Shown here: piece after piece, positions 8,320 through 19,653 of the stretch
How positions within the stretch are numbered: position 1 is the first letter of the stretch
Layout: each line of letters opens with the position of its first letter
From: Pseudothauera nasutitermitis
Lineage (GTDB): Bacteria; Pseudomonadota; Gammaproteobacteria; Burkholderiales; Rhodocyclaceae
Reading direction: 5' to 3'
Length of the DNA stretch: 64,000 nt
Assembly: GCF_004801295.1 (NCBI RefSeq)
Contig: NZ_SSOC01000003.1
Span: 434,001-498,000, forward strand
The notes under the pieces: model-generated
Databases searched by the model: none
What the model saw: only the letters and a program-made list of their open reading frames with translations
What the model was told of the DNA's origin: nothing
Translations under genes and position numbers: made by a program

Positions 8320-10246
8320 AGTCTCCCGCCGTACGGCGTTCTGTCTGCTCGCCGCGGCCAGCGTCACGGTGCTTCCGCATGCAGGGCATCTGCCGCCCTG
8401 GCTGGTTGCGCTATGCGTATTGCTGCTGGGCTGGCGCGGTGCGCAGTTGCTCGACCGGGTCAAGGGGCTGCCGCGCTGGCTGGTCCTGGGCGTGGCGCTG
8501 GCCGCCGCGCTGGCGATCAAGATCGACTTCGGCCACTTCTTCGGCAAGGACCCCGGCGTGGCCCTGCTCGCCGTGCTGCTCTGCCTGAAACTGCTGGAGG
8601 GCGGCAGCCCGCGCGATGCGCGCGTGGCCGTGCTGCTCAGCTTCTTCCTGCAACTCGGCCTGTTCTTCTACGACCAGACCATGGGCGTGGCCGCGCTCGC
8701 ACTGGCCGGCACCCTGCTCGCCGTCACCGCGCTGTTCGGCCTCCACCAGCCGCGCGCGCCCTTGCCAGGGCTGTTGCGCGGCGCCGCCACGCTGGTCTTG
8801 CAGGGGCTGCCCTTCATGCTCGTGCTGTTTGTGTTCTTCCCCCGCATTGAGGGTCCGCTGTGGGGCCTGCCGGCGGACGCCCACAGTGCGGTCAGCGGAT
8901 TGTCGGACACAATGGAGCCCGGCTCGATCAGCGAGCTGAGCCTGTCCGACGCCATCGCCTTCCGCGCCGCCTTCGCCGGCGAACCGCCGCCCAACGCATT
9001 GCGCTACTGGCGCGGCCCGGTACTCACCGAGTTCGACGGGCGCACCTGGCGCGCCGTGCGTACCACCAGCACCGCCGCACCCGCCTATCAACCCGGCGGC
9101 CCGGTCTACGCCTACAGCCTGACGCTGGAGGCGCACAACCGGCGCTGGCTGCTGGCCCTCGACTACCCCGATGCCGGCCTGGACGATCTGCTGTACGCCG
9201 ACGACTTCCAACTGCTCGCCGCCCGCCCGGTACGCGCGCGCGCGCGCTTCGACCTGCGTTCGCGGCCGCATACCCCAGTGGGCATGGAAGAGTCCGCCGC
9301 CGTGCTGGCCGCCGTGCGCAGGCTGCCCGCGCAAGGCAATCCGCGCGCCCGCGCGCTCGCCGCCCGGCTGGCGGCCGACGGCGCCGACGCCGGGACCATC
9401 GTCAGCCGCGCGTTCGATCACTTCGCCTCGGGCAACTACACCTACACCCTCACGCCCACCCTGCTCGGGGCGCACAGTGTCGACGAGTTCCTGTTCGATA
9501 CCCTCGAAGGCTTCTGCGAACACTACGCCTCTGCCTTCGTCTTCCTGATGCGCGCCGCCGGATTGCCCGCGCGCGTGGTCACCGGCTACCAGGGCGGGCA
9601 AGTCAATCCGATCGACGATACCGTGGTGGTCCGCCAGTCGGACGCCCATGCCTGGGCCGAGGTGTGGATCGACGGCCAGGGCTGGCGCCGTGTCGACCCC
9701 ACGGCAGCGGCGGCCCCGCAGCGCATCGAGCGCGGCCTGGGCGAATCGATCCGCGCCGGCGATCCGCGCCCCCTGCTGATGCGCCCGGAATTCTCCTGGC
9801 TGCGCGAATTCCGCCACCGCTGGGAAGCCGTCTCCAACCACTGGAACCTGTGGGTTCTTGGCTACAATGAGGACCGCCAGCGCGACCTGCTCGCCCGCCT
9901 CGGGCTGGAGACGGACTGGCGCACGCTGACCCTGGCCACCGGCGCCGCGGCCGGCCTGCTGATGCTCGCGCTGCTGGGTTGGGCCTTCCACCAGCGCCGC
10001 AGCGCCGATCCGCTCGACCAGGCCTGGCAGGCGTTCTGCCGCCGTGCGGCGCGTCATGGCCTGCCGCGCCACGCCTGGGAAGGTCCGCTGGACTTCGCCA
10101 CCCGGCTGGCGGACCGCTTCCCGGCGCATGCCGGGGAACTGCGGCGCATCGCCAGCGATTACGCGCGCATGCGCTACCGCGCCGCGGACGGCCCGGCGGC
10201 CGTGCGCGAACTGAGCCAACGCATCCGGAGAATCGATTTCACATGA
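8303..10246 (+). CDS. TgpA-type membrane transglutaminase
   Basis: 647 residues from ATG 8303, inside the end of the DUF58 gene. The N-terminal ~170 residues hold several membrane helices (DUF3488 region). A periplasmic transglutaminase-like core follows with catalytic Cys near 405 (EGFCEHYAS), His near 449 (SDAHAWAEVW) and Asp near 465 (RRVDPT). A last membrane helix (LTLATGAAAGLLMLALLGWAF) and a cytosolic DUF4129-like tail close the protein. TgpA of Pseudomonas aeruginosa has this architecture and was reported essential; its substrate is unsettled. mltB starts within its stop codon (ATGA), linking it to wall turnover. Confidence 0.92.
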   Translation: MPPNVEVSRRTAFCLLAAASVTVLPHAGHLPPWLVALCVLLLGWRGAQLLDRVKGLPRWLVLGVALAAALAIKIDFGHFFGKDPGVALLAVLLCLKLLEGGSPRDARVAVLLSFFLQLGLFFYDQTMGVAALALAGTLLAVTALFGLHQPRAPLPGLLRGAATLVLQGLPFMLVLFVFFPRIEGPLWGLPADAHSAVSGLSDTMEPGSISELSLSDAIAFRAAFAGEPPPNALRYWRGPVLTEFDGRTWRAVRTTSTAAPAYQPGGPVYAYSLTLEAHNRRWLLALDYPDAGLDDLLYADDFQLLAARPVRARARFDLRSRPHTPVGMEESAAVLAAVRRLPAQGNPRARALAARLAADGADAGTIVSRAFDHFASGNYTYTLTPTLLGAHSVDEFLFDTLEGFCEHYASAFVFLMRAAGLPARVVTGYQGGQVNPIDDTVVVRQSDAHAWAEVWIDGQGWRRVDPTAAAAPQRIERGLGESIRAGDPRPLLMRPEFSWLREFRHRWEAVSNHWNLWVLGYNEDRQRDLLARLGLETDWRTLTLATGAAAGLLMLALLGWAFHQRRSADPLDQAWQAFCRRAARHGLPRHAWEGPLDFATRLADRFPAHAGELRRIASDYARMRYRAADGPAAVRELSQRIRRIDFT

Positions 10247-11244
10247 GCCGTTCCGCCCGCTGCCTTTCCCGCCTGCTGCTCGTGCTGGCGGCCCTGCCCC
10301 TGAGCGCGTCGGCCTCCTCCTTCGTGCAGCGCGACGAAGCCCGCGAATTCGTGCGGGAAATGCATGCCACCCACGGCTTCGACGATGCCGAACTGCTGGC
10401 CCTGCTCGACCGCGCGCGCCACCAGCCCCGCGTGATCGAGCTGATCCGCCCCCCCAGCACGCCTGGCGCGCGCTCCTGGCAACGCTATCGCGCGCGCTTC
10501 CTCGACGACACCCGCATCAACGGCGGGCTGGCGTTCTGGCGCGCCCATGCCGACACCATCCGGCGTGCCAGCGAGCAATACGGCGTCGCCGAAGAGATCA
10601 TCGTCGCCATCATCGGCGTGGAAACCCTGTACGGCCGCCACACCGGCAACTTCGAAACCCTGTCGGCGCTGGCCACGCTGGCCTTCGACTACCCGCCGCG
10701 CGCGCCGCTGTTCCGCCGCGAACTGGAAAACCTGTTGCTGCTCGCCCGCGAGCAGGGGCGCGACCCGTTCAGCTACTACGGCTCCTACGCCGGCGCGCTG
10801 GGCTTTCCGCAATTCCTGCCGAGCAGCGTGCGCGCCTACGCGGTGGATTTCGACGGCGACGGCAGGATCGATTTCGATGCCAGCCCGGCCGATGCCATCG
10901 GCAGCGTGGCCAACTACCTGCACGTGCATGGCTGGCTGCCCGGCCAGCCGGTCGCCCATCGCGCCCGGCTGGCGCCGGAGCTCGACCCACAGGCGCTGAT
11001 CGATGCCGGCATCGACCCCAGCCTGTCGCCCGAAGGGCTCGCCGCCGCCGGCGTGGTCCGCCTGAACGGCGAAGCCGCGGCGGAAACCGCCACGCTGGTG
11101 GACCTGCCCACGCCGGGCGCGGAAACCGAATACTGGCTGGGATACCGGAATTTCTACGTGATCACGCGCTACAACCGCAGCAGCTTCTACGCCATGTCGG
11201 TGTTCCAGCTTGCCGAGGCCCTGCGCCACGGCTACGGAAACTGA
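10243..11244 (+). CDS. mltB: Membrane-bound lytic murein transglycosylase B
   Basis: Cleaves peptidoglycan between MurNAc and GlcNAc, forming 1,6-anhydro ends. 333 residues with an N-terminal signal (LSRLLLVLAALPLSASASS) lacking a lipobox cysteine, so it is likely soluble periplasmic rather than a lipoprotein. Catalytic glutamate is E127 in IIGVETLYGR. FSYYGSYAGALGFPQFLPSS and the calcium-like loop DFDGDGRIDF are typical of the family. It overlaps the transglutaminase by ATGA. No clear intrinsic terminator separates it from convergent rpoS. Confidence 0.94.
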   Translation: MSRSARCLSRLLLVLAALPLSASASSFVQRDEAREFVREMHATHGFDDAELLALLDRARHQPRVIELIRPPSTPGARSWQRYRARFLDDTRINGGLAFWRAHADTIRRASEQYGVAEEIIVAIIGVETLYGRHTGNFETLSALATLAFDYPPRAPLFRRELENLLLLAREQGRDPFSYYGSYAGALGFPQFLPSSVRAYAVDFDGDGRIDFDASPADAIGSVANYLHVHGWLPGQPVAHRARLAPELDPQALIDAGIDPSLSPEGLAAAGVVRLNGEAAAETATLVDLPTPGAETEYWLGYRNFYVITRYNRSSFYAMSVFQLAEALRHGYGN

Positions 11245-11271
11245 GCGCAGCGTGCCGGCACGGCGCGCCCG

Positions 11272-12207
11272 CTACAGCAGCACGTCCTTGGAAATGCCGC
11301 GCCGCTTGAGGATGCGACGCAACTGGCCGAGTGCCTCCAGCTGGATCTGCCGCACCCGCTCGCGGGTCAGGCCGAGCTGGGCGGCAAGCTCTTCGAGCGT
11401 CATCACCTCGCACTCATCCAGCCCATAGCGGTGGCGGATCACCAGGCACTGCTTGTCGTTGAGCATGGCGATCCACTCGCGGATCAGGCTTTCGATCTCG
11501 CCGGTATGGATCTGCGACTCCGGGGGCTCGGCATGCTCGTCGGCGAGCGATTCACCGATCGACAGGGAAGGGTCGATGTCCAGCGGCGCGTCGAGCGAGG
11601 CGGTGTGCTCGGACAGGGCGAGGATGGCGCGCACGTCCTCGACCGGACGATCGAGCCGGCGGGCGATCTCCTCCAGACTGGACTCCCCGTTGCCGGCAGC
11701 CTCCAGATGGCGCTGCGCGCGCAGCACCTGATTGAGTTCCTTGACCACATGCACGGGCAGGCGGATGGTGCGCGACTGGTTCATGATCGCGCGTTCGATG
11801 TTCTGCCGGATCCACCAGGTGGCATAGGTGGAGAAGCGGAAGCCGCGCTCGGGATCGAACTTCTCCAGCGCGTGCATCAGGCCGAGGTTGCCTTCCTCGA
11901 CCAGATCGAGCAGCGGGATGCCGCGGTTGAGGTAATGCTTGGCGATGTTCACAACCAGGCGCAGGTTGCGCTCGATCATGATCTGGCGGGCCTCGAAATC
12001 CCCCGCGCGCACCCGGCGCGCCAGCGCGGCCTCTTCCTGCGCGGTGAGCAGCGGGTTGACGCCGATCTCGTTCAGGTAGATCTGAGTGACGTCGCTGAGG
12101 AATTCATTTTCCGGCGCGGGTGGAGGAGGTTCGGCGAATACCTCCACCTCGAGGGGCAGATCCGGTTCCTGGCAGTCGATGTCTTCAGGGCTTGCCGGAT
12201 CCTGCAT
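11272..12207 (-). CDS. rpoS: RNA polymerase stationary-phase sigma factor RpoS
   Basis: 311-residue sigma-38. Start ATG 12207 after GAGGAGG. Region 1.2 begins near [12 protein letters not shown]; region 2 carries [16 protein letters not shown] and [17 protein letters not shown] (2.3-2.4); region 3 includes [10 protein letters not shown]; region 4 has an HTH ending in [19 protein letters not shown]. The acidic, proline-rich N-terminus ([14 protein letters not shown]) is lineage-specific. It is last in surE-pcm-nlpD-rpoS, 13 nt after nlpD. In enterobacteria its main promoter lies within nlpD; that is likely here but not shown. Confidence 0.95.
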   Translation of the reverse strand: MQDPASPEDIDCQEPDLPLEVEVFAEPPPPAPENEFLSDVTQIYLNEIGVNPLLTAQEEAALARRVRAGDFEARQIMIERNLRLVVNIAKHYLNRGIPLLDLVEEGNLGLMHALEKFDPERGFRFSTYATWWIRQNIERAIMNQSRTIRLPVHVVKELNQVLRAQRHLEAAGNGESSLEEIARRLDRPVEDVRAILALSEHTASLDAPLDIDPSLSIGESLADEHAEPPESQIHTGEIESLIREWIAMLNDKQCLVIRHRYGLDECEVMTLEELAAQLGLTRERVRQIQLEALGQLRRILKRRGISKDVLL

Positions 12208-12220
12208 GGGCCTCCTCTCG

Positions 12221-13150
12221 TCAGCGCGCGGGCAGGTATTTCATCGGATCCAGCGGCCTGCCCTGCCTACGGATCTCGAAATGCAGCATGGGTCGGTCTG
12301 CATCGGTACTGCCCAGTTCGGCGATCTTCTGCCCCCGAGTCACCGTGTCGCCTTCCTTGACCAGCAGTTGCTGGTTGTGGGCATACACGGTCTGGTAGTC
12401 AGACTCGTGTCTGATGATGACCAGTTTTCCAAAACCACGCAAGCCACTCCCGGCATACATCACCGTCCCCGGTGCGGAGGCCAGCACCGGCGTGCCCGGC
12501 GTGCCGCCGATGTCCAGCCCCTTGTTGAGCAGCTTGCCGTTTTCGCCCTTCGGCTGTTCGAAGCCGAGCAGCACATTGCCGCTGGCGACCGGCCAGGCCC
12601 ATTGACCTGCGGTGGCCGCATCGGGAGCGGGCACCTGCTGCGGCGCGGGCACGCTCGGCGGCGCGCTGGCCACCGGCGCGGGATGGCCCTGCGTCCTGGC
12701 CCAGGCTTCGTCGCTGTAGGGCTGGCGGCCGCCCTTGGGCTCCTGCAGCACGGGCGTGCCGGCGACATCGGCCGCCCCCGGCAGGGGACGCAGCTCGGTG
12801 GAATCCGGAATCGCCACGACCTCGGCCACCGCGCCGCCCGGAGGGGACACGCGCAACTGCTGGCCTACCTGGATCTGGTTGGGGTTGGTCAGCCCGTTCC
12901 AGGCCACCAGGTCGGCCACGCTGTGACCGTACTGGCGCGAAATCGCCAGCAGGGTCTCACCCGGGCTCACGGTATGGAACGCGTGCGCGTCCTCCACGAC
13001 CGGCTGCGCCGTCACCGACTCGGGAGGCGGTGCCTGGGTCACATCGCGCACGGGTGCGGCGGTCTTGCCCGCGCACCCCGCCAGCAAACCGGCCGCAACG
13101 CACAGCGCGGCAACTCGCAAGAAACCTCCAGACATCGTCTTCGTTCTCAT
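12221..13150 (-). CDS. nlpD: Murein hydrolase activator NlpD (LysM + degenerate M23 lipoprotein)
   Basis: 309 residues from ATG 13150; an in-frame ATG at 13135 ([21 protein letters not shown]) is an equally good start. Lipobox LAGC. A LysM wall-binding domain spans roughly 55-100 ([17 protein letters not shown]), then a linker and a LytM/M23 domain from about 205. Zinc ligands of active M23 enzymes are missing: the HxxxD histidine is replaced (NKGLDIGG) and the HxH site reads LHFEI. That fits an activator of the amidase AmiC rather than a hydrolase. It overlaps pcm by 4 nt. Confidence 0.93.
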   Translation of the reverse strand: MRTKTMSGGFLRVAALCVAAGLLAGCAGKTAAPVRDVTQAPPPESVTAQPVVEDAHAFHTVSPGETLLAISRQYGHSVADLVAWNGLTNPNQIQVGQQLRVSPPGGAVAEVVAIPDSTELRPLPGAADVAGTPVLQEPKGGRQPYSDEAWARTQGHPAPVASAPPSVPAPQQVPAPDAATAGQWAWPVASGNVLLGFEQPKGENGKLLNKGLDIGGTPGTPVLASAPGTVMYAGSGLRGFGKLVIIRHESDYQTVYAHNQQLLVKEGDTVTRGQKIAELGSTDADRPMLHFEIRRQGRPLDPMKYLPAR

Positions 13151-13803
13151 TCCGTTCCAGTCAGCAAGGGCACGAAGCGCACTGCTTCGAGCCGGCTTTC
13201 CCTGAAGATGGCACCTTGCCGCTCCACCAGCACCAGGCGTTGCTCGGAAGTGCCCACCGGGATCATCAACCGCCCGCCGGGCGCCAGCTGTTCCTTCAGC
13301 GCCGCCGGCACCGAGGTGGCCGCGGCGGCCACGATGATGGTGTCAAAAGGCGCCGCCTCGGGCAGACCGAGATTACCATCCGCATGTTTGAAGCGCACGT
13401 TCGGCCGCCGCATGGTTCTCAGATTTTCACGCGCGCGGTCCAGCAGCGGGCGGATGCGCTCCACCGCATACACTTCCTGGGCGACGAAGGACAGCACCGC
13501 CGCCTGATAACCACACCCTGCCCCGACCTCCAGCGTGCGGCCGAGTTCCCGCCCGCTGCGCAGAATCTCGATCATGCGCGCGACCACGAAGGGCTGGGAG
13601 ATGGTCTGCTGGAAGCCGATCGGCAGGGCCGTATCGTCATAGGCGCTGTAGGCCAGGCCTTCCTGGACGAACTGATGCCGGGGCACCTGCTGCATCGCAG
13701 CCAGCACCTTCTCGTCACGGATACCCTGCGTGCGCAGGCGCTCGATCATGCGGGCGCGGGCGCGCGCGGCCCCCCCGGCGGCATCCGCCACGGTCCTGTT
13801 CAT
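13147..13803 (-). CDS. pcm: Protein-L-isoaspartate O-methyltransferase
   Basis: 218-residue SAM-dependent enzyme that initiates repair of isoaspartyl residues in aged proteins. SAM motif [15 protein letters not shown], the preceding [11 protein letters not shown] motif and the post-motif [14 protein letters not shown] are intact. It overlaps surE (ATGA, 13800-13803) and nlpD by 4 nt each, indicating translational coupling in the stationary-phase survival operon. Confidence 0.95.
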   Translation of the reverse strand: MNRTVADAAGGAARARARMIERLRTQGIRDEKVLAAMQQVPRHQFVQEGLAYSAYDDTALPIGFQQTISQPFVVARMIEILRSGRELGRTLEVGAGCGYQAAVLSFVAQEVYAVERIRPLLDRARENLRTMRRPNVRFKHADGNLGLPEAAPFDTIIVAAAATSVPAALKEQLAPGGRLMIPVGTSEQRLVLVERQGAIFRESRLEAVRFVPLLTGTE

Positions 13804-14543
13804 CGTCCCAGCCAGTCCGCCACCGGGGCGATCAGCCCGGTATGGGTCAAATCGATCTGCAAGGGCGTCACCGACACATGGCCGTTGGCGACGGCATGGA
13901 AATCGGTGCCTTCGCCCGCGTCGGCGGCCCCCCCGGCGGCCCCCACCCAGTACACCGTCTCATTGCGCGGCGTCACGCTGCGGATGACGGGCTCGGCCTT
14001 GTGGCGTTTGCCCAGGCGGGTGACGCGCAGTTCGCCAAGCTCTTCGTAGGGTCGGTCCGGCACGTTGACATTGAGCAGCACCGGACGGGTGAACGGCACG
14101 CGCTGGAAGCGTTCGGCCAGGTCGCGCGCGACCCGCGCCGCGGCGGAAAAATCACTGGCCGCCTTGCTGACCAGCGATACAGCGATCGACGGCACCCCCA
14201 GCAGATAGCCTTCGGTGGCCGCCGCCACGGTACCCGAATAAATGGTGTCGTCACCCATGTTGGCGCCGTGATTGATCCCGGACACCACCATGTCGGGCAG
14301 ATGGTCGAGCATGCCGGTGACCGCCAGATGCACGCAGTCGGTCGGCGTGCCGTTGACGAAGTAAAAGCCGCTGGCCGCGCGCCGCAGCGACAGCGGACGG
14401 TCCAGCGTCAGGGAATTGCTCGCCCCGCTGCGGTCGCGCTCCGGGGCCACCACGGTCACTTCGCCGACCGTGCTCAAGGCCTCGGCGAGCGCGGCGATGC
14501 CAGGGGCGAAATAACCATCGTCGTTGCTGACGAGAATGCGCAT
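13800..14543 (-). CDS. surE: 5'/3'-nucleotidase SurE
   Basis: 247-residue metal-dependent nucleotidase acting on nucleoside monophosphates and exopolyphosphate. Start ATG 14543: [16 protein letters not shown] has the metal-binding D8/D9, and S40/N96-type ligands appear in SGASNSLT and [12 protein letters not shown]. First gene of surE-pcm-nlpD-rpoS. The 5' leader lies just downstream of the tRNA-Pro terminator, so the operon likely has its own promoter between 14544 and 14617. Confidence 0.95.
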   Translation of the reverse strand: MRILVSNDDGYFAPGIAALAEALSTVGEVTVVAPERDRSGASNSLTLDRPLSLRRAASGFYFVNGTPTDCVHLAVTGMLDHLPDMVVSGINHGANMGDDTIYSGTVAAATEGYLLGVPSIAVSLVSKAASDFSAAARVARDLAERFQRVPFTRPVLLNVNVPDRPYEELGELRVTRLGKRHKAEPVIRSVTPRNETVYWVGAAGGAADAGEGTDFHAVANGHVSVTPLQIDLTHTGLIAPVADWLGR

Positions 14544-14617
14544 GTTCGTTCCGTGTTGATGCGACTTGTGTACCGGCACCGCCCACCGGTGGATTCGCCA
14601 CCGCACGAGTGGAAAAC

Positions 14618-14644
14618 AAAAAACCGGCGCATGGGCCGGTTTTT
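14618..14644 (-). terminator. Intrinsic terminator after tRNA-Pro
   Basis: Stem AAAACCGGC/GCCGGTTTT with a 6-nt loop; on the minus strand it is followed by a run of T (TTTTTTGTTTT). It separates tRNA-Pro from surE. Confidence 0.85.
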
Positions 14645-14656
14645 GTCTGCGAAGTT

Positions 14657-14734
<78 letters not shown>

Positions 14735-14745
14735 CACAGACAAAA

Positions 14746-14773
14746 ATTATAGCACTTCTCGGAAAGTTTTCCA
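14746..14773 (-). promoter_or_regulatory. Promoter of tRNA-Pro
   Basis: On the minus strand TGGAAA (14773-14768), 16 nt spacer, then a perfect TATAAT (14751-14746) 12 nt before the tRNA 5' end. Confidence 0.7.
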
Positions 14774-14805
14774 GCCGAACGCAGTTGCCGGATGTTCTCG
14801 GCGGC

Positions 14806-15186
14806 TCACCCGCGCAATTCAGCGAGCAGGGCTTCAAGCTCGCCACGCACCTCGCCGAGCACCCGCTTGAGGCGGTCGCTTTCCTCCTCGGCCTCGTGCT
14901 CGTGGATGGCCGTTTCACCCAGGCGGTTGCGCGCGCCGGAAATGGTGAAGCCTTCATCGTAGAGCAACTGGCGGATGCGGCGCACCAGCAGCACCTCGTG
15001 ATGTTGGTAGTAGCGCCGGTTGCCGCGCCGCTTGACCGGCTTGAGCTGGGTGAATTCCTGCTCCCAGTAGCGCAGCACGTGCGGCTTCACCGCGCACAGC
15101 TCGCTGACCTCGCCAATGGTGAAGTAGCGCTTTGCCGGGATGGGCGGCAGAGGATCGCTGTCCGCGTTATGGCTGCTTGCTTGCAT
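14806..15186 (-). CDS. MerR-family transcriptional regulator
   Basis: 126 residues. The N-terminal winged HTH is [24 protein letters not shown], followed by wing residues [13 protein letters not shown] and a dimerising coiled coil rich in Glu ([19 protein letters not shown]). There are no metal-binding cysteines at the C-terminus, so it is not a metal sensor of the MerR/CueR type. It overlaps ihfA by 20 nt, an arrangement conserved in many betaproteobacteria. Its targets and ligand are unknown. Confidence 0.9.
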   Translation of the reverse strand: MQASSHNADSDPLPPIPAKRYFTIGEVSELCAVKPHVLRYWEQEFTQLKPVKRRGNRRYYQHHEVLLVRRIRQLLYDEGFTISGARNRLGETAIHEHEAEEESDRLKRVLGEVRGELEALLAELRG

Positions 15187-15472
15187 CGCTGAGCTGCTCC
15201 ACGACGGCCTTCAGCTTCTGACTGGCGTGGAAGGTGACGACGCGGCGCGCGGTGATCGGAATCTCCTCGCCGGTCTTCGGATTGCGGCCGGGGCGCTGGG
15301 GCTTGTCGCGCAGCTGGAAATTGCCGAAGCCGGACAGCTTCACGCAGTCGCCGCGCTCCAGCGCCAGCCTGATCTCCTCGAAGAAGCCTTCCACCATATC
15401 CTTGGCTTCACGCTTGTTGAGGCCGACGCGCTCGAACAGCAGGTCGGCCAGTTCCGCTTTGGTCAAGGTCAC
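15167..15472 (-). CDS. ihfA: Integration host factor subunit alpha
   Basis: 101-residue DNA-bending protein that pairs with IhfB (also in this window). GTG start at 15472 ([20 protein letters not shown]), with GGGAG upstream; an ATG at 15505 would add 11 residues not found in the family and overlap pheT. The beta-arm with [12 protein letters not shown] is the minor-groove intercalating loop. It follows pheT by 13 nt, the same pheST-ihfA order as in E. coli. Confidence 0.96.
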   Translation of the reverse strand: MTLTKAELADLLFERVGLNKREAKDMVEGFFEEIRLALERGDCVKLSGFGNFQLRDKPQRPGRNPKTGEEIPITARRVVTFHASQKLKAVVEQLSDASKQP

Positions 15473-15485
15473 CTTGTTATTCTCC

Positions 15486-17867
15486 CTAGCCGCGCAACCG
15501 GGCACCCAACGTGGTCTCGGCTTGGCGTACCAGCGCCTCGACGGCCTGCTCTACCTCGGCGTCTTCAAGCGTGCGCTGAGTATCTTGCATCAACACCCTG
15601 AAAGCAAGGCTCTTTTTCTCCGGCTCGATGCCCTTGCCCTGATACACGTCGAACAGCCCGATCTCGCGCACGATGGCCGGCGCGGCGGTGCGCAGCACCT
15701 CCACGACGCGTGCGGCGGAGACCTCCTGGGCGACCACCAGCGCCAGGTCGCGGATCACCGCCGGCTGGCGGGAAATCTCGCGGTAGGCCGGCAGCGCGGC
15801 GTGCAGCACGGCATCCAGATCGACCTCGAAGGCCACCGGCGCGCTGCCCAGATCGTAGCGCTGCACCCATACCGGATGCAGTTCGCCGAGGATGCCCACG
15901 CGGCGCCCCTGGAACAGTACCGTGGCGGCGCGCCCCGGATGCAGCGCGGGGTGGGAAAGACTCTCGAAGCTCAGTTCGCCGGGGGCGAACAAGGCTTCCA
16001 GGTCGCCCTTCACGTCATAGAAATCCACTTGGCGGGCGGGCGTACCCCACTGTTCGCGCACGGCCGATCCGGTGGCCAGCGCGGCGACGCGCAGGGGCTG
16101 GTGAAATCCGGCCACCGGCTCACCATCCGCCTTGCGCTCGAAGCAGCGGCCGATTTCGAACACGCGCACGCGGTCCTGCTGGCGGTTGCGGTTGACCAGC
16201 ACGTTGGCGGCCAGCCCCGGGATCAGGCTGGAGCGCATCACGTTCATCTGGCTGGCGATGGGGTTGGCCAACCGGATCGGATCCGGATTGGCGCAGAAGT
16301 CGCGCTCCCAAGCCGCGTCCACGAAGGAGAAATTGACCACTTCCTGATAGTCGCGGCCGGCCAGCAGATGGCGCACGTCCCAGGCGTTGCGCGAGGATTC
16401 GCTGCGTTCGAGCATGCACAGGTCGCCGCGCGGCGGCACCGCCGGGATGTTGTCGTAGCCGTACAGGCGGGCGACTTCCTCGATCAGATCCTCTTCGATC
16501 TCGATGTCAAAACGGAAGGACGGCGGGGTGACCAGGAAATCGCCGTCCACGCGCCGCACCGGCAGGTGCACGCGCGCCAGCAGCGCGGCGATGGTGTCGT
16601 CGTCGAGATCCACGCCGAGCACGCGCCGGGCGCGCGCCGGGCGCAGGCGCACGCCCGGGCGGGCGGGCAGATGCTGCGGCGACACGGCATCCTCCACCGG
16701 GCCGGCCTCGCCGCCGCAGAGGTCGAGGATCAGCCGGGTGGCACGTTCGATGGCGGTACGCGCCAGTTCGAAATCCACGCCGCGTTCGAAACGGTGCGAG
16801 GCGTCGGAGGAGAACCCGAAGGCGCGCGCGCGGCCGGCGATGGCGGCCGGTGCGAAGAACGCGCTTTCCAGGAAGACTTCGGTGGTGTCCAGGGTGATGC
16901 CGCTTTCCTCGCCGCCCATGACGCCGGCGAGCGCCAGCGCGCACGCCTCGTCGGCGATCAGCAGGGTATCGGCGGCGGGGGTGACGGTCTGCTCGTTGAG
17001 CAGGCGCACGGTTTCGCCCGCGCGCGGGTGGCGCACGTGGATGGCGCCCTGCAACTTCGTGTTGTCGAAGGCGTGCAGCGGCTGGCCCAGTTCCATCATG
17101 ACGTAGTTGGTGACGTCCACCAGCGCGCTGATCGCGCGCACGCCGCTGGCCTGCAGGCGCTGCTTCATCCACTCCGGCGTGGCCGCACGCGCATCCACGC
17201 CGCGCAGCACGCGCCCGCAGTAGCGCGGGCAGGCTTCGGGGGCGTCGAGTACGATGGCGCGGCGCGCATCGATGGCCGGTGCCACGGCCTCGATGGCGGG
17301 CAGCGCCAGCGGCGCGTCGGTGAGCGCGGCCACTTCGCGGGCAACGCCGGCGAGGCTCAGGCAGTCGGCACGGTTGGGGGTGAGCTTGATGGTGAAGCGG
17401 ATGTCGTCCAGCCCCAGCGCGGCGCGCACGTCCTGGCCGACCTCCAGGCCTTCCGGCAGCGCCAGCAGGCCGCCGTGGTCTTCGGAGAGGCCCAGTTCGC
17501 GCGCCGAGCACAGCATGCCGAAGGATTCCACGCCGCGCAGCTTGGCCGCCTTGATGGCGAACCCGCCGGGCAGCACCGCGCCCACCAGGGCGCAGGGCAC
17601 CAGCATGCCGGCCGCCGCGTTGGGCGCGCCGCAGACGATCTGCAGCGGCTCGCCCTGGCCGGCGTCCACCTTGCAGACCTTCAGCTTGTCGGCATTGGGG
17701 TGCTTGTCGGTTTCCACGATGCGCGCGACCACCACCGAGCTGAACGGCGGGGCGAGCGGATCGGCCTCTTCCACTTCGAGGCCGGCCATGGTCAGCAGAT
17801 GGCCGAGCGCCTCGCTGTCGAGCGCCGGGCTGACGAAGGTACGCAGCCAGTTTTCCGAGAATTGCAT
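15486..17867 (-). CDS. pheT: Phenylalanyl-tRNA synthetase beta subunit
   Basis: 793 residues, the standard length. Order: N-terminal [23 protein letters not shown]/tRNA-binding domain (~40-150), B3/4 editing domain, B5, catalytic-like core ([13 protein letters not shown]) and C-terminal FDX-ACB domain ([12 protein letters not shown] to the end). It works as an alpha2-beta2 tetramer with PheS, whose stop is 6 nt before this start. Confidence 0.98.
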   Translation of the reverse strand: MQFSENWLRTFVSPALDSEALGHLLTMAGLEVEEADPLAPPFSSVVVARIVETDKHPNADKLKVCKVDAGQGEPLQIVCGAPNAAAGMLVPCALVGAVLPGGFAIKAAKLRGVESFGMLCSARELGLSEDHGGLLALPEGLEVGQDVRAALGLDDIRFTIKLTPNRADCLSLAGVAREVAALTDAPLALPAIEAVAPAIDARRAIVLDAPEACPRYCGRVLRGVDARAATPEWMKQRLQASGVRAISALVDVTNYVMMELGQPLHAFDNTKLQGAIHVRHPRAGETVRLLNEQTVTPAADTLLIADEACALALAGVMGGEESGITLDTTEVFLESAFFAPAAIAGRARAFGFSSDASHRFERGVDFELARTAIERATRLILDLCGGEAGPVEDAVSPQHLPARPGVRLRPARARRVLGVDLDDDTIAALLARVHLPVRRVDGDFLVTPPSFRFDIEIEEDLIEEVARLYGYDNIPAVPPRGDLCMLERSESSRNAWDVRHLLAGRDYQEVVNFSFVDAAWERDFCANPDPIRLANPIASQMNVMRSSLIPGLAANVLVNRNRQQDRVRVFEIGRCFERKADGEPVAGFHQPLRVAALATGSAVREQWGTPARQVDFYDVKGDLEALFAPGELSFESLSHPALHPGRAATVLFQGRRVGILGELHPVWVQRYDLGSAPVAFEVDLDAVLHAALPAYREISRQPAVIRDLALVVAQEVSAARVVEVLRTAAPAIVREIGLFDVYQGKGIEPEKKSLAFRVLMQDTQRTLEDAEVEQAVEALVRQAETTLGARLRG

Positions 17868-17873
17868 GATGGG

Positions 17874-18971
<1,098 letters not shown>

Positions 18972-19331
18972 TTACGCAGCGAGTTTGGCCCGGGCTTGTT
19001 CGGCGAGCGCGGCAAACGCCGGCTTGTCGAACACGGCCAGGTCGGCCAGCACCTTGCGATCCACCTCCACGGCGGCCTTCTTCAGGCCATTCATGAAGGT
19101 CGAGTAGGTCAGACCCAGCTCGCGGGCCGCAGCGTTGATACGCGCGATCCACAGGGCACGGAACTGGCGCTTGCGCTGGCGGCGGTCACGGTAGGCGTAC
19201 TGGCCGGCCTTCATCACCGCCTGCTTGGCGATGCGGTATACGTTCTTGCGGCGGCCGCGGTAACCCTTGGCCTGATCAAGGACTTTCTTGTGGCGGGCGC
19301 GGGCGGTTACACCACGTTTAACTCTGGGCAT
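18972..19331 (-). CDS. rplT: Ribosomal protein bL20
   Basis: 119 residues, canonical. [20 protein letters not shown] is the long basic N-terminal extension that threads through 23S rRNA; the globular C-terminal half includes [20 protein letters not shown]. In E. coli L20 represses its own operon by binding the mRNA ahead of rpmI; a candidate structure is noted here at 19566-19602. It follows rpmI by 12 nt. Confidence 0.98.
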   Translation of the reverse strand: MPRVKRGVTARARHKKVLDQAKGYRGRRKNVYRIAKQAVMKAGQYAYRDRRQRKRQFRALWIARINAAARELGLTYSTFMNGLKKAAVEVDRKVLADLAVFDKPAFAALAEQARAKLAA

Positions 19332-19343
19332 GGCGGTCTCCTA

Positions 19344-19541
19344 TCAAGCGTAAGGCAACATGGCGCGGATCAGCTTTTCGTCGGCGGCATGCACTTCCGT
19401 CATGCCGCGCAGCTGACGCTTCACCTTGGTGGTCTTCTTGGTAAGGATGTGGCGCTTGAACGCCTGGGACCGCTTGATCCCACCGCTGGAGCGGACCTTG
19501 AAGCGCTTCTTGGCGCCGCTCTTGGTCTTCATCTTGGGCAT
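19344..19541 (-). CDS. rpmI: Ribosomal protein bL35
   Basis: 65 residues from ATG 19541 ([20 protein letters not shown]) with CAGGAGTTAGCA in front. An in-frame ATG at 19607 is rejected because it adds sequence absent from the family and runs through the leader hairpin. Small, highly basic protein of the large subunit. Translation in other bacteria is the target of L20 autoregulation. Confidence 0.97.
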   Translation of the reverse strand: MPKMKTKSGAKKRFKVRSSGGIKRSQAFKRHILTKKTTKVKRQLRGMTEVHAADEKLIRAMLPYA

Positions 19542-19565
19542 TGCTAACTCCTGTTTATGAATGCC

Positions 19566-19602
19566 GTCAGGTAGCGCCGTCGCGACGCTTTGCAAACCTG
19601 AC
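19566..19602 (-). promoter_or_regulatory. Candidate leader stem-loop upstream of rpmI (possible L20 control element)
   Basis: Inverted repeat GTCAGGT/ACCTGAC flanking a GC-rich inner palindrome in the 112-nt infC-rpmI gap, 24 nt before the rpmI start. Position matches the L20-binding operator of E. coli, but no sequence homology was tested. Confidence 0.35.
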
Positions 19603-19653
19603 ACCACTTGTAATGCGGCGCCTCACGGAACCGCTTCAGGGCGTCCGCCCCGA

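Noticed and set aside
12221..13150. NlpD as an active endopeptidase
   Set aside because: The zinc ligands are lost, as in the known activator NlpD; not novel.
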